The notes beneath the pieces were generated by a model. The model worked only from the letters and a program-made list of their open reading frames with translations. It was not told where the DNA came from and searched no databases. A stretch of 64,000 bases of DNA from positions 4,778,491-4,842,490 of the forward strand of contig NC_051092.1 in assembly GCF_901709675.1 (NCBI RefSeq), in the 5' to 3' direction. Positions 21,312 through 36,070 of the stretch are shown piece by piece (position 1 is the first letter of the stretch; each line of letters begins with the position of its first letter). Source of the stretch: Syngnathus acus (taxonomy: Eukaryota > Chordata > Actinopteri > Syngnathiformes > Syngnathidae). A program made the translations under genes and the position numbers.

Positions 21312-24300
21312 CTGCAATACAGAGCAGAGGAGGAAAAAAAGGAATACATTTAAAAAATGGGCTGTTAAGCAATCGACACAAATTTAGCTTGGTCAACTGA
21401 AGACAAACTGTGTGAGGAAAGTAAATGATGACGTGGTAGTGTCGCGTTATCCCCAATAGATGGCAAGCTTTCTCTACTTCTACCCAGAGAGGACGGCAAG
21501 CTGACTCATCCAACTGCACGCGCAGGAGATCAAAATCCAAACCAAACAGGATTAGTTTACAGGTTTCAGGTTGAGCAATCAGTGATAACCGAGATGCCAT
21601 CGAGGAGCAAATGTGCTTCCTTGATTCACACTTACAGTCAATGACATGATTGTACTCAAAAAAAAAAAAAATGACAGAAGAGGAAAGATCATTTTTGAGT
21701 GACGCCATCGATACCATCAGCCTGCCACTGATGAATTCACTCAGCATTGGCAGGAAGGATGCAAAGAGCCATTGAAGCTCGTGCAGCAGAGAAGCTTCCA
21801 GCCAGTGTTATTCCCGTAAAAATAAGGTGGGAGGGTAGAGACCCATTAGTGAGACAATCATGGCCCGTTCATCCATAACAACACGGCTGTTACAGTTTAG
21901 CGGAGCGGCTCGTGGCCAAAAAAGAATCGGCTGCTATTCTTGAGCTGCTTTCATTATGTAACGAGCTATTATGCAACCTAATTGACTTGTGATGATTTAT
22001 GGCAGAAGAAGTCACTTCAACACAAAATTCGATTACGCTGAAGATGTGTTGCGTAAGTACAAAAAAAAAGCAATTTAGAATGGAGGAAAAAAAAAACAGG
22101 AGTGTATTAGCATTTGGTATGCGGTTGCGTTTTACAGCCTGAGCTGGGTCGAACTGATTTTCATTGGAGAATGTTTTTTTCCCTTATCAAATAATGAACA
22201 AAATGTGAATATCGTGATTAGGATGCTTTAGGTTGTCGATTTGGCTAGGATGATTTACACAAAACACTATTGGAGCCGGTATGAACTTTCTTCTCTGCTC
22301 AAATAATCCCGACATAATTAACATAATCAAATAGTGTTGATTAGCTTTCAACACAAACTCTCCATGTGAGATTTTTTTTTTTTATCATTCTCAACGTGAG
22401 ATGCAGGATGTGAGATGTCGGGCAAAGTCGAGCAATGCCGAGCTGCATTAAGCGTCGAACATGAAATGAGAATTGACCCACTCGGGTCTTTTTTTTTATT
22501 TTTACTGCCGTGATTTTTCAAACCACAGTGTCACATGCAAATCAGAGCCTTGTCTTAAACATTTTTGCTGAATCAGCAAGATTAACTGTGCCGAGTCTCC
22601 CTGGGAAAAGCTTCTGCTATTTGAACTTCGGGATGGAGAAGGTCAGCAAACACGCGACAGTATAATACACTAAACTTCACGAGAATAAATTTAAAAAAAG
22701 AAGTCTGGCTGGGAAAACCGAGGCCACGTCCGCACTATCTGTCCCATAAAAAAAAAAAACAGGTCCATCCATGCGCGGGCTGTTGTGAAGTTTTACTGGA
22801 CTTGAATGAGACAAGCGCCAGAACCATCCAAACCACCAGCACAACAAGTCATTTCTACGTTCCGGGATTTTAGCACAAAATCAATGCGTGCCACTAACAA
22901 TACATGCTTCATGTTTGAGTTCCCGACAGTGAAAAGTAAATTTGGGGCTTGAAAGGAACAAACATTCTTTTTATAGTCTTCGGCGTGAGACGGCTAAATG
23001 AAACGCTAGCACTTTCGACACTACATTTGCAAACCACACGGGAGGGAAAGTATCATAGTTAAAGCTTCGACAAAAAAAAAATAATACTTGTTATCACTGC
23101 CAAGAGTGAGACACGACACATTTTTATTTCTCAGTTTCAAAAATAGATCAGGAACACAACATCATTCTTATTAATGAAGATAATAAGAGAAAAAAATTAT
23201 ACCATAAATGTTATGATCAGTGTACATCCATCAAATGCTAGGATGAGGGTGGACTTCAAAATGAGTAAAAAAAAAAAAAAAAAAAAAAGTATTGCAAGGG
23301 GCTGCTGCATTGAACTGGCACCATAGGGCGGGGGAGTATAGCAATAACATTGCAGTACTTGCTATTGCGTAAGATGTGGGAGAGTTTTGCCTGGGAAAAT
23401 AAGAGAGACAAGGTCTCCGAGGAAAGCAACCCGCCGGCTGAGCACACAAGGCCAGAGCAGAATGATTAACGGGAAGAAATATTTGATGGGCATGGAGTAC
23501 ATACAAAAAAAAACAACCCACAAACGTGCAAAAAGAGTGCTCAGATGCTTAAAATTGTTTTTTATTGGCCATTTTAAACATGTTCCTTAATGTGACAGTC
23601 GGTCGGGAGGATTGTGAGGGTACAAAAGATAAGATAATCATCGCTAATGAGCCGCCGCTAAGATAAAAAATGAATTCCGTGCCTGGTCCGTCAACAACCT
23701 CAATGAATAATTCAACATTGTAAAATATGTCACTGCCGGGCGGTCTGACAATTTTCTGACTCATTCTTGAAACTTCACTTTTTTGGAACATGCGTCAAAA
23801 GCAAAGACAGAATCTTGAACTCTTCTTGCTTCTTATCAAGGACATTCATGCAGCTTTTATATTTGCTATCTGAGCCAATGAGCTGTCAGCCTTGGGCCAG
23901 CCAAAGAAAAAAAATGACTAAACACTTTTTTTTTGCCTCAACCTGCCAAGCGTATAGCAAATTAAAATGTGTCCAAGCTAACGGCTAGCCATGAAGGTGA
24001 AAGCAGAACGACAGCAACCTCTGTCAACTCCAGTTAAGCAGCGGGTCAAAAGCTCCGAGTCCGAGAGTGCTTTTTACATTATGAATCTCTCTCCGCCTCG
24101 CTGGCTCAAAGCATTTGAGTTGATGCCCGAGTGTGAAATCGAGCCTGATGCGTCTTGTCGGGAAAGAAAAAAAAAAAAAAGATTTTGCTGCCAAAGGATA
24201 TTTTCTGCTCACAAGTTGAAAGCGTATTTATAAATGTAAACATAAAACCATGTGCCTCCTACAAAGAGAAATAACTTTTCGTCTTGCAATCGTCTTTTTT

Positions 24301-27300
24301 TTTTTTTTTTATAACCAAAAGGACTAATCAAAAAAATATTCAGACACACACAAACTCACATTGTCGTGTGCCAAGAGGCAAGCGCGGCGGCCATTGAGTC
24401 CCAGTTTTTGAAGCAGACAGCGCCCAGTAGTGGAACCTGTGAATGAAAAATGAAAAATACAAGACTTGACAAATTATTCAAAAATGTGGCGATAGCATGA
24501 AATTGTTTTTCACATTTATCATTATGAGGGATTTAAAAAAAAAAAAAAAAAAAACATCAAAAAATAAATAACCCGTAGCCATCTTTTGAATGAACTTCTA
24601 TTTCTCGCGCCCGTGCAAAATGGCTGCTCCCGGCTTAAATTGCATTTAAGACTTCAATTAGCGTGGACTGACTTTTCGAGGGAAAGGTGGGTCGTGTGCA
24701 GTGTGGTCAAGCCGTTTTGCCAGCAGGCAGATTTTTCCCGTTTGGAGGCCGGAACCGATTAGAGCGAAACGTGTCGGGAAGATTGGTGGGATTATCCAAT
24801 AAACGCTGCCCCGAAATAGACAGTGACAAAGTACCGCGTCTTCTTGTATTAGCTTGTACACTCTCTCGCAAAAGGCTTTGCGAATTTCAATTTCCCATCC
24901 TCATTTCCAATCCAATCAGTCTCTCTGCTTGCTTGCGTTTTAAACAACGGCCGGGGGGGAAAAGGCTTCAACCGTTGACGGGCTTGGCCTTGGCCTTTCC
25001 CCTCACGTTTGCCGGTTCAAGTTCAAAGACAGATGTGCAATCAAGTCATTCGAAACACGAGTGCTTGGTGAAAAAAAGAAAAAAGAAGTCAGACGAAATG
25101 TCATAATGCCGCCTAATGATACATTCAGCAGCCGTCGGCGCTCGGCAGCTGTCGACCGCCTGCCCTCTTGCAGATGCAGACGAGAGCCGAGTCAATTTCA
25201 AATCTGCTTACGCAAGTCCCAATGGATTTTGAAGTGTGACCGTGACCGGAAATTCTGTAAAATAACGACACTATCAGACAAGCGTCCATTTCGCGGCCAC
25301 ATTGTTTACATCTCAATATGTTCACAAATATCAAGTCAATGTGTTTACAAATATCAGATACGATGCGAGTTCATCATCATTCATTTCATGATGCACTACA
25401 GAAATAAACACATGAACTTTTATTCATAAAGCGCATCTGAATGCAGGTCACATGACTGCGAGTGTAAACAAGATGGCGTCTGCGGCAAAGCCAGCTTTCA
25501 TTAAATGGCTAAAAAAAATAAAGTCGAAGCACAGTTTCATGTGTAGAACACAAACTAAATTTAAAGTTAAACGCGGAAAAAGGGAGGTTCGCAATGGAGG
25601 AAATATGTTATGAGCAGAGTTAAAGACAAAACACGAACACAATCTGAAGGCACAAGAGAAGTGATCAGCTATATTGCAATCAAAGCATCTCGAACCACAA
25701 CGGCATCTGAGTGGGAGAGGAAAAAAACAACAAAACAAAAACAAGATGTTTGCATAGCAGGCCAAGCCATAAGCGTTTCCATTGATGCTCGCTTTCACAC
25801 AGTCAGTCAGCCACACATGCTTGACATGAGAAAACAAAACAAAAATTGTCACCCGTCACAAACAAGCCTGCGATGCCATTTCGTGCGAGCCGGCTTCCGA
25901 GAAAAAAAGCGCCCGGTGGTTAGATGTGATTATGCCCAGCTAACCTGCCATTATAGCCTTGTGGGGAGCGGCCGTAAATATTGGAACACCCACAAAGCTG
26001 ATTCATCATCACCTGACAGCTGTTCATCACATGCAAATTCAGAAATCATTGGCACCGTCTCCTGCTTTGTCATCCGAGTTTGCCAGAGAAACTTTTGGAA
26101 CCCAAACAAGGCTCTCTCTCACACACACTCTCTCTCTTTCTCATCCACATATTGTTTCAATCCATTCCGCTATCAGTGCACAGCATTCTCGGCCTTTTGT
26201 AAATCTGCATGGCAAATACTGACGCCATGAAGGATCAAAGCGGCTGAATGGACTCGCTCGCTCGCTCTTGAACGGGGTTGAGCTCGGGGGATCGAGCCGG
26301 GTGACGCAAAGTGATAACCAGCTGCGGCGTTTCTGCAAGCAATACTGATAAAGGCTCGCGTGGATTCGACCAGCCTACGCCAGATTTTACGTCACGCCGG
26401 TCCAGATTAACACTTTCAAGTTATCGGAACGAAAGATAGAAAGCCCGCCAGTAATGTGGGGAATTTAGCAGTTGATGGATTTCATGTATGCTGTGTTGGC
26501 TTTCTTCAAAAGAGAAAAAAGGAATTCCAAGTTCTGTGACACATAAAAAAAAATGATAAAAAGCCATTCACTCAGCAGATGACTCGAAATCGACGTTGGA
26601 CTGTACAACCAACGTTGGACTGTTCAAAGTCCAATTGCAATCGTCACGAATCGAAAGACTTTCAATTAAGGCGTGCAAGATTTATTTTGTACATTACTAG
26701 TGTCATTACTATTCATTATTTACAAGGCAATTTTTTGGGGGGTAATGATTTCACTCCACAGGAGCTCAGTGATGAATTCAACTGAATATTTAAGAAAGCC
26801 ATTTTGTCCGATGAAATATTAACAACGGCGACATGTTGCGTTAAGGCCTTGCATTTTAAAAAAGCACAGCCGATCAGTCGAGACGGGGAAAACGGCGTTC
26901 CTTAAAATAGCACATTTGAGCGACTTGGGAAAATCGCGCCCAGCTATTGTTTTCTTTCTTAACAGTTACGACTGTCTGCAAGCAAATTTAATTACACTGA
27001 TTGTTAGAATGGTGCCGGCAATAAAACCTTATCAAAAGCACAACAGGGACATAAATTCAGGGTAATGAGGGCGAAGGGGGACCAGAGCATGTCGCTTGTC
27101 TGGGCTTTTGTAGCCCACAAAAGGTCACAAAAACATCGACATGGGCCAAGGTGATGCATTCAAGGTCCAACAAACCATACTTGGTCTGATTGACGACCGC
27201 AAAGACTTCAGCGTTCATCGCCAAGGTGTAATGAGCGTGACGGACGGAATACATCAAAGCCACATTGTCCCGTCCAATTAAGAGGTCACAGCGGACCCTC

Positions 27301-27317
27301 GTGATGCATAAAAATGA

Positions 27318-27424
27318 ACTCATTCACTGCGATTGACGCATACGGACGTCAAAGTTGTATCTTATCTGGGCTGCCAGTGAAATACAACTATGACGTCTAT
27401 ATGAGTCAATGGTAGTGAATGAAT
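27318..27424. mobile_element. Short palindromic MITE-like element
   Basis: The first 20 bases (27318-27337) and the reverse complement of the last 20 (27405-27424) agree at 17 of 20 positions, with the core CATTCACT near each end. The interior carries gacgtc motifs in both halves. At about 107 bp and noncoding, this is the layout of a non-autonomous DNA transposon. Confidence 0.5.
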
Positions 27425-30400
27425 TAAATCATTACGCCGGTGAATGACAGAACAGAATCAATAATCGCCGTACGATGTCAAATGAATAGCGGGTTTGAAC
27501 TAAACACGTCTGCGACTTTGCAGGAAGAGTCAAGAGCGCCTTTAAGCTCAAAAAGCAAAACGCTAACGCTGCGGTTATTTTTAGACACGTTTGTTAACTC
27601 ATTCAGCTCATTAAAATTCTTCTGATCCCCTGGATGACTTTGCTGAAGCGGCACAGGAGACACTGGAAGCAGAAGCAAAGCCACTGCGTGGATCCAAATA
27701 GGTTTAGGCGTTCTTTTAATTGCCCAACCAAAAAAAAAAAAAAAAAATCTCCAATGCAAAAAACAATTGAACAAAAGACGAGTGAAATGTGAAACGTGAC
27801 AAATTATCAGCACATTTTTCACAAACATGCTCCCGTTCACGGTTATGTCAGGTTGCATGACATGCACACACACGACACATTTCTCTGATTAAGAGTGAAA
27901 GCGATAAATTGAAAGAACGAGCGAGGCTTGAGGGCCCGACGAGTCGACGTTTATGGATCGACAATCCCGGGATGTGTCGGTTGAGGGATTAGCCCCGATT
28001 GCAGCGGCTTCAATTTCATATTCATCAATAATGCAAAATCCACATCCTGCAAACTGACAGGATGGTTTGTGATTATTATTTTTTTGCCTTTATTACATGA
28101 ACAAGTATGTCAACCAAATTATGGAACCAAAAAAGGACAAATGTCAGGATGGGAGGAAGGTATTCACCCCACCCTCGCGAGAGCTGCCATGTAAACACAG
28201 CTGAAAAAACACAGAAGAGGGGCTGGGATGAACGAGGTCCGGCTCAAGCGGAGTCACAACAAGTCTTCGTCTCGCAACAGCTACACACCACAAAACAATC
28301 GTTTTGGGATCAACCAATTTTCAAAGCGCAGCGAAATATTCCGACGGATATCAATTGCAATCTTCTAAGCGTGAGATGCAATTTTTTTGGATAGAAGAAA
28401 CCACAGGTGGTTCAAAAAGTGAACAGCTGAAACGTTCAGCCTGTTTAAAGACTCGGACGGCACAAAGTTGGCGAGACAGTCAAGCAACAGGAGGCCGGAT
28501 GGAAGGACTCGGCTCAAGTCAAGTTGAAACGCGGTGGCGGGCAATAAATCAGAATTGGCGAGAACATGACAACATGTCAAGTAACTGGAGAGGAAATCAA
28601 GTGGGGGTCCCCAGCAATAATATTCCGCACAAAGTAGATCAAGATAGATTTGTAGGAAGTGGAATAATTCAGCAGAAAATAATCACTGGATCTGAACTCG
28701 CTGTGAGCCGGAATGGTTTGAGAAAAAAAAAAAAATTAAGCTCTGTGGAATTAATCAAATTAAATCAGATTTGAACAAAGCTTTTCATGGATTTTGAGAT
28801 GAGCTGAGCTGAGCCGTGGTGCTTTTGAATTGCGTTGGGTTATGCCACTATGGTAGCTAGGCTATCTGTCCAAACGCCCACTAGTGGACAGACAGCAGGT
28901 TAAATGCTGCAATGAAAAGTGGTTTAGCTACCACAAAGAAACAATAAATATGTGCTTTGTTCAAAAGGACTTTATGTGGAAATAAAGCATTAAAGACAAT
29001 TTGCGGAAAAATAATAATACAAATAATAATAATAATAAAATAATAATGATAATCTCCTTCACAAAAACTTTCAGCTCCTTGCATTTCCACATTCTTCACC
29101 GATCAATAAAACTTGGCGAGTAGCATGGGAAAAGCCATAGCTAGCTCGGCAGCCTTGGACAGACATGAGAACCGATGACCTCACATCTAATGTCACATTC
29201 TCTTCATACTACAGAGAAGGAATTCTGGACGGGATCCGACTGGGATCAGTGCTTTGCCACATGCAGGAAATACCGAAAATTTGGTGAATTTTCTCATTGA
29301 TCTTAGATGTCTGCACGATGAATAAATAAAAGACCCGTTGAGTTTTATCTTTGGATACAGAGTGAAACTTGAATAGCGCCTGTTCAGCATTTTGTCGAAA
29401 CGGAAGCATTTGTGGCTAAATGAGATGAATGGTGGAGGGGGCTTTTTATCAGTGCGGTCTTCCGGAAACTTCTCACAGCTGCCCCTTCTCGGAGTCTTGT
29501 GGGGATAGTCATGGTCCAAGAGGGGGAATGGGAGAAGAACACATGCTCCAGACATCCACTCAGCCATTGATCTCCTTTGACCTCGTCTTCCTTTGGGGCT
29601 ACAAGGGCAGACTTTAAAAAAAAAAAAAAAAAAAAATTCCATTCCTGAGAGTAACACTCTTAATTGATTCGGACCATTTTTTTTTTTAATGGGGAGAGAT
29701 AGCACGGCCACTCGGAAGACTGGAGGTAAAACGCAGCGGACACTTCCTAATGCATTTATCAAGGACAATCACGGCGGGGAAATGCATCAATCAATACGCA
29801 AAGTAACTTAAAGAGCTACCGTGAGTCAACAGAGTGTAATCTTAATGGATCCGCATCGTCGGTCAATACGGCCTTGACTTTGGCAGCGCCCGGTGCTCAG
29901 CAAAGCCGCAGTCACCTAAACACATCATTAAAAAGTCAGCTCAACTCCTGGGGTGGACTCTTTTGTTCTTCTCATCTTTCTAGGGGAAAATAAAAAAAGC
30001 TGTTAAACGTAAGGATGACTTTTATGAATGCCTGGGTGGCAAGGTCCAGAGCGCTCCCCAAAAAATAATAATGTGGAAACAGAATCTATAGAATCGAAAG
30101 ACCCGAGCCCATGTCTGTTTTTGTGGATGCTCCGATTTGATCTGGCCACATCTGCTGAAGATTTTAGTCTGGAATTAGGAATTATTTTCCCAGACAACCT
30201 TCCCGAAACTCACTAATGACGTTCCTTGGGGTGATTCGAAAGAAAGAAAAAGCCGATGCTCCGTTTAAAGGGGAGTTGTTGAGCCCATTCCAGCTAATGG
30301 CTGCGCTATCAGTGAATCAGCATTCAAGAGATAATGAGGTCAAAAACAAACCCTTCAAACATTCCTGACCGACCGCTTCGTTGGAAACCGTGGCCAGGCG

Positions 30401-31263
30401 GGGACCAGGAGGGGATTTTCCCACGCAGTTAATTAGGCTTTCAAACGATACAAAAACTGTCCAAAAATAGCTGCTGAGCTTTAAAGGTGACATACGAGTT
30501 CAAAATATGTTCGCCATGTCTCACAGGATTAAAACATTTCCTCGTGACAGGGTGACAAAATATCTGCTGATTGGTGGTGGGGAGGGGCAATCATTATGTC
30601 TGACATTGCTAAATGAATAAAACCCACTAGGATTGGGTTTTTCTTGCATTGGGGATTGGAATATTGCAGCAGTGCTTGGAGGAGGTTTACTTCATCACCT
30701 GTTATTTTGATGGGAAGTTTGGGTTTCGACAAAGTCCGGTCAAAACTCTGACCATCGCGACACACACGTTATGCTAACAACCTTGGTATTAGTCTCTGTA
30801 GTCGCCATTTTCACTTGGTCTCCGAATCCAAAACAACTTTCTTACGACCGTTTATAAATACTTTGGGTTTTGCATACACTTGTTAGCGAGACAATGGATG
30901 TTCAAAACTTCCTTGCGACAATGTTGGCAACCTTCCCTGACGAAACCCGAAATTTGCTCAAGTCGCAAACAAGTCTACAACATGATTTCAAACAAGCCCC
31001 ATTTTTATCTGTGAGTTTCCGTATGGTAAATAAATAAGGAGGGCTACTCCTGTGTCTTCCCTTTCTCCCTTCTGGCAATCTGGTTTTGCTCACTTTGTGA
31101 GCTCAGGCAAGAAAGCAAGCTATATAAGGCAGTGTTGCTGTTTGGCTCGGAACTGTTGAGAGCCCGCGTTTGAGAGGTGGAGACTTTGTTTAGAGTGAAT
31201 ACTTTTTTGTTGTTTGTTTGGGTTTGTTTTAAGAAGGTACAACATGTCTCTTGATTGACCATC

Positions 31264-31594
31264 ATTCCAACAACATTAGCGGTCGGCAGAGCACAAATGG
31301 CCATATTTGTCAAGCTAGCAGGCTAACAGATAGTCTGGACAAACTAGCCTAGGAAGGAAGGAAGGAAACATGACTTGAAAAGTCTTTACATGGTGACATT
31401 CTGTCAAAATAGTGCTCAAAAAATAAAACATCTATTCCAACGACATTGGCGGTCGGCAGAGCACAAACGGCCATTTTTGTCAGGCTAGCAGGCTAACAGA
31501 TAGTCTGGACAAACTAGGAAGGAAGGAAATATGACTTGAAAAGTCATTACATGGTGACATACTGTCAAAATAGAGCCCCAAAAAATAAAGCCGC
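31264..31594. repeat. Two-copy tandem duplication, about 170-bp unit
   Basis: Unit 1 (about 31264-31433) and unit 2 (about 31434-31594) share blocks such as GGTCGGCAGAGCACAAA and GGCTAACAGATAGTCTGGAC, 170 bp apart. They differ by scattered substitutions and a small indel in a GGAA tract. No coding content. Confidence 0.85.
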
Positions 31595-34500
31595 TACTTT
31601 AATGGATTTTAACAAAGTGTTTTGGTCGGTGTATTGTACTGTAGGGGAATTAGCATGCTCGCTAAGTCGGGAGAGGAAATTAGCTCAATGTTTCCTGCTC
31701 TTAGCAAATTGCTCACGTGCGCAGCAGACTAAATGGGCTGAGGCCGCAGGAGGAGTATCAGACCGTTTGCCTGCAATGGTCCGCCGAGCATGACCGTAAG
31801 CCAAGACCCAGTTGGGCGAGACGATGACACAAATTCCACAACGAGAAGCTGCGACGTTTGCTAACCGACAAGAAAGCTCAAATGCGTTCAGAAACACATC
31901 CAAGTTGAAATCAAGTGTGTCATTCTAAAAAAAAAAAAAGAACAAAATGGATGAAAAACATTTTATTTTAGATGGTTATATTTGGATGCTGGGTCAAAAT
32001 GAAACGGCATATTTTTAGACATCACAACTAAAAATCCGGGAATATTTCAGAAGAGAGGCAGAGGACCAAAATGAAGTCAGACTTTGCGTGAAAAGATGAA
32101 CTCAGCTGCAATTCTTTAAACTGCAGCCTTTGTTGGCTTTATAACTCACTATATAAATAAATTGGACTTGACTTAATCACGCATGTGAAACAGTCAGAGT
32201 ACAAAGCCGAGTCCATTTAACGTGACGTCATGATTGTGTGTCTCCGAGCCAGGGCAGGGCGGAAAAAAGCATCCGGGCCGCTCGGAGAGCCCATGACTAG
32301 GATTACACGGATATGGCATCAGATGCTAAATTTAAATATGCTTCTGCACCAAGTCCTGGAAACAAGCAGAGGTGGCAAATCCAGATTCAAAGCCTAAAAA
32401 CCATGCCAGAGTTTGGCTTTGCCGTCTGTGGAGACAAGTGACTTCATATCTGGCAAAATGTTCCTTACATGCTGAGAGCCTGAAAGAGATCCTGCAAAAA
32501 TGGCAGCATCAGAACAGAAAAGCCAGCGAGAAAAACAAAACAGAAAAGTCCAGAGTCAACCTTGCAGCCGTATTCTGTTTACGCACACACGCTAGCAAGT
32601 TAATCCAGTTTGGTGTAGCACACCCCATCCCCACTCGGCTATTAACGATCGATTACATTTCACAGCGCGACGACCGCCGAATGTTGACAAATTTTCGGAG
32701 CATGTTGGTTTGTTGTTGTGTTGCCACTGTTCCTGTCACTCAGTCCTAAGGACCCCCCCTTTGAGCTCAGTGGCTGGATGCCAATCTCTGGGCAGGACAC
32801 CCAACCTGCCACCGCCACCACAACAACAATACACTGGAGCCGCGGCGGGCAATTCACTAAATCTGCAAAGCGCCATTCTAAATAAAGTCCCACATTTATT
32901 CATGTGCAAATTCCAACATGACATTCAACACCATTCTCAGACAGACACGTCATACGCGTTGTCTCATCTACAAAATGGACAATCGTCTTTTTGACCCGAT
33001 ATAGCTGCAGACCAATTTTTCTCTTTTTTTTTATCTCGGCGTGATCCGACCGTGCCGTCCATCCATCCATCGACATTTACGCGAGTGAGAGGGGTTTCAA
33101 CTAAACTGTTAATGAGCTCAGCCCGTGGATGGATTGTGTGCCCTGAGTCTAAAAGCAGGTTGGATGAGCTCAACGGAATTCCGGGAGAGAACCCCCCCCC
33201 CCCCCCCCCAGCTGAAGTCTGCATCATTTCAATTTGAAATTGTTTGCAGTGTCGGCGGGGTCAAGATGGCGTTTGTTTATTTACAAGCGGTAAAGTAAGC
33301 AAATGCAAAAGATGTTTTATTAATTACCAATTAATAAAACATAAAACAATTATTTAATAATTCTTTTTTTAAATTACAAAAATGAATAATTAATTAATTA
33401 ATTAAAAAAATCCTTCATGATAGAGAACAAACATTGCGGTGTCTTGAGAATTTCTTTCACGACCTTTTCTTTTTTGCTCCCCATCTGTGACATTAATTCT
33501 ACTGATGACTCTTGCATCCCTTTTGACTCAATTTTCATTGTATGGACTAAAAAGATGCAAAAACATACTCCGCAGCATTTTACGCAGTCGTAAAACGTAT
33601 GCATAAAGTATTTAAATTTTGCTTTTAGCGTGACTGCTAAACTTGGGCTTAAGAGGAATTTAGATATGGATGTACGATAAAAAGGTCACATCGAATTAAT
33701 ACTGCCCGGCTCGACTCTGATTTTTTTGCTTACGTGATTACCAAATACTACATAATCTCACAATTATTAATCGCTCCGCCCTGGTTGAGCCGTAAAATCC
33801 GACCTGAAAAGAATAATGCCATTCATCTATTTAGTTAGCGTCAGCAGTTCATACATTGATTGGCAGGCACACGTGCTTGTGACAGAATGAGATTAAAACA
33901 TTTTTGTAAAAAAAATCAAAAAAGACAAAAGCTATTAACTGAGCAATGATGTGCCGTCGAGCTCCCCTTATCCGTTTTTTAGCGCCAACAGCTGAGTCAT
34001 CACGACCTAGTTAAGAACACCAGAAGACGACTTTGTGCATTTGCAGCGTCGGGAAGAACATTTCACACGTCCTTTACCTATCGTGTCGTGAATCTTTCGC
34101 TTCTGCGCTCTATCAAAAAATGCAAATGACGAAGCGCAGCCCTTTTCAACAAAACCGAACACGAGAATGTACAAAGGCCGGTTTAGCACGTAGTACACAA
34201 ATGTGTGTCGCCACCCGCACCGACACACGAGTGTGTCGAGAGGCTCTTTGGAAATGAAATTGGACACCAAACTCATCCAAGGTCCTTGCTGGCCTGACAC
34301 AGATTGTTTTGCTCTTTTGTGGCTTCTTATTGTCACCTCCAGCTGCGTTCTGTGTTTGTTTCAGATCCTGAGATAAACAATTTTATTTTTTACAATACAT
34401 TTTATTTCGTAAGCTCAAGGATCATCACCACAGTCTCCGAACAAGATAACAAATCGAGGGGTGGCTTAGCCTGAGTTTAATGTGAGCACATTTCTTATTT

Positions 34501-34960
34501 CAACTTTTTTTTTCTCCCACTGAACAGAATTTTAACGGCATTAATCCGTTCTTGTGCTTCTTCTGCTGTGCACACCTTGGACACCGGGGGCAGTATACTA
34601 CAGTCTTAGTGACAGACGAATTTCACAATTAAGTGACCCACTTTATTGCAGTTTTTTTTTTTTTTTTTTTGCATCGTAATCAACCAAACCAACCCCCGAC
34701 AGAAACACAAAAGTGTCCGGGCGTCATTTAATTGGCCATAACTTGCCAGTCGCTCATTAAAAATGATGTGGCAATCTGCTTTCTGCCATTAGAGCATCAT
34801 TTTGACTTTGTCCCGACTGCCAAAAGAGCCAACGTAATGTCTACCACGAGCCTCATCAATCACCTCCCAAGAGGCAATAACAAAACAGTACATTCCGTTT
34901 CTACAAGCATTTGGGGTGGGCTGAAAAGTCACCCACAATCCACAGCTATCCAAAAGGCCT

Positions 34961-35025
34961 TGACGTCACCTCTGGCAGAAGATCCTCTTTTGTTTTATAG
35001 ATCGCAAAGGACAGCGATGACGTCA
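34961..35025. promoter_or_regulatory. Pair of full cAMP response elements
   Basis: TGACGTCA occurs perfectly at 34961-34968 and again at 35018-35025, 57 bp apart, in the candidate PEAK1 5' intron. Confidence 0.3.
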
Positions 35026-35946
35026 GGCGCACTTGATCTGACCAAAAGAGAAAGAAGCTCACCGGCTTGGGCTCATTAAGTTGGTTGTCTGAATGGTTGA
35101 ACTTTGCCCGCCCTGCGAGCGGGACACACACGCTTTGACGAAAGGACTCGTTTGAGGAGCGGCACGGTGGCTTTTTAATTCGAGTCACGATTGGAGGTAC
35201 TTGCCCTCACAGCTTAGCAACACGGCCCAGTGAAATGATGCACTGGGGCTGAAATAAAAAAAAATAAACACCAAAGATGAGAAGAATTTTTTGCAAGGAA
35301 TTTTCAATGAAAATAATTTAAGAGCCATTTCCTGCAGATGATAAGTTTGTTTTTCTCCGCTCTAATCTTTTATTCATGTCAAGAGGGACAAGGGCCACAT
35401 TAGGGTAAACATGAACTGTTTGTCGCCTGCACATCTAAACAAGAATATCCGAGACGAAAATACGCATCTGGCTCTGCGCTGCAATAGACCGTCTTATTCC
35501 CCCCCCCCCCCCGCCCCCGATGGGATTGTATCTCTGCTAAGACAAAATAATGAGACGATAGTGCTCAAATATGCACCTCAGGGTTACACCTGTTCCTGGA
35601 CTTAGGTTCTGCTCAGGGCACTAGCAGAGAGGTCAGAGGTCGTTGTGTCATATGACACTTTCTTCAAAGAATTGTTTCAGAGGCAACTGGCACAAAAACG
35701 TTCTGTTAACGGATACATTATTGACTGTTTAAGCCACCAAATTCCTGTTGGTGTTATTTGATACAAAAAGCCTGTTAACAATTTCCCGCAAGTGTTTTTT
35801 TTTTTTGTACTTGAGGTCCTCGGTATCATATCTTAACCTTTCAGTCAGCTAGCTTAACGCTAATGCTAACACATACTAATGGGAATTCACTTTAATTATG
35901 TTACAACCGTATGTTGCCAGGCCTAGTGTCCATTAAGCCTAAACAG

Positions 35947-36070
35947 TAGGGGTGTAACGATTCATCGATACACATCGATTAATCGATATAATGCTCTACG
36001 ATTTATTGGCATCGATGCTAAACGTAAACATCGATTTATATCGCCGTGTTTGACCTCGGACATTAGACGC
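35947..36070. mobile_element. hAT-type transposon end fragment
   Basis: Starts TAGGGGTGTAACGATTCATC and continues with repeated ATCGAT motifs, the start typical of common teleost hAT elements. The downstream open stretch (36076-36450 on +) does not resemble a transposase. No matching second end was found. Confidence 0.5.

Noticed and set aside
34961-35025. Paired cAMP response elements as a promoter
   Set aside because: Two perfect 8-mers occur, but there is no other promoter feature around them; listed only as motifs.
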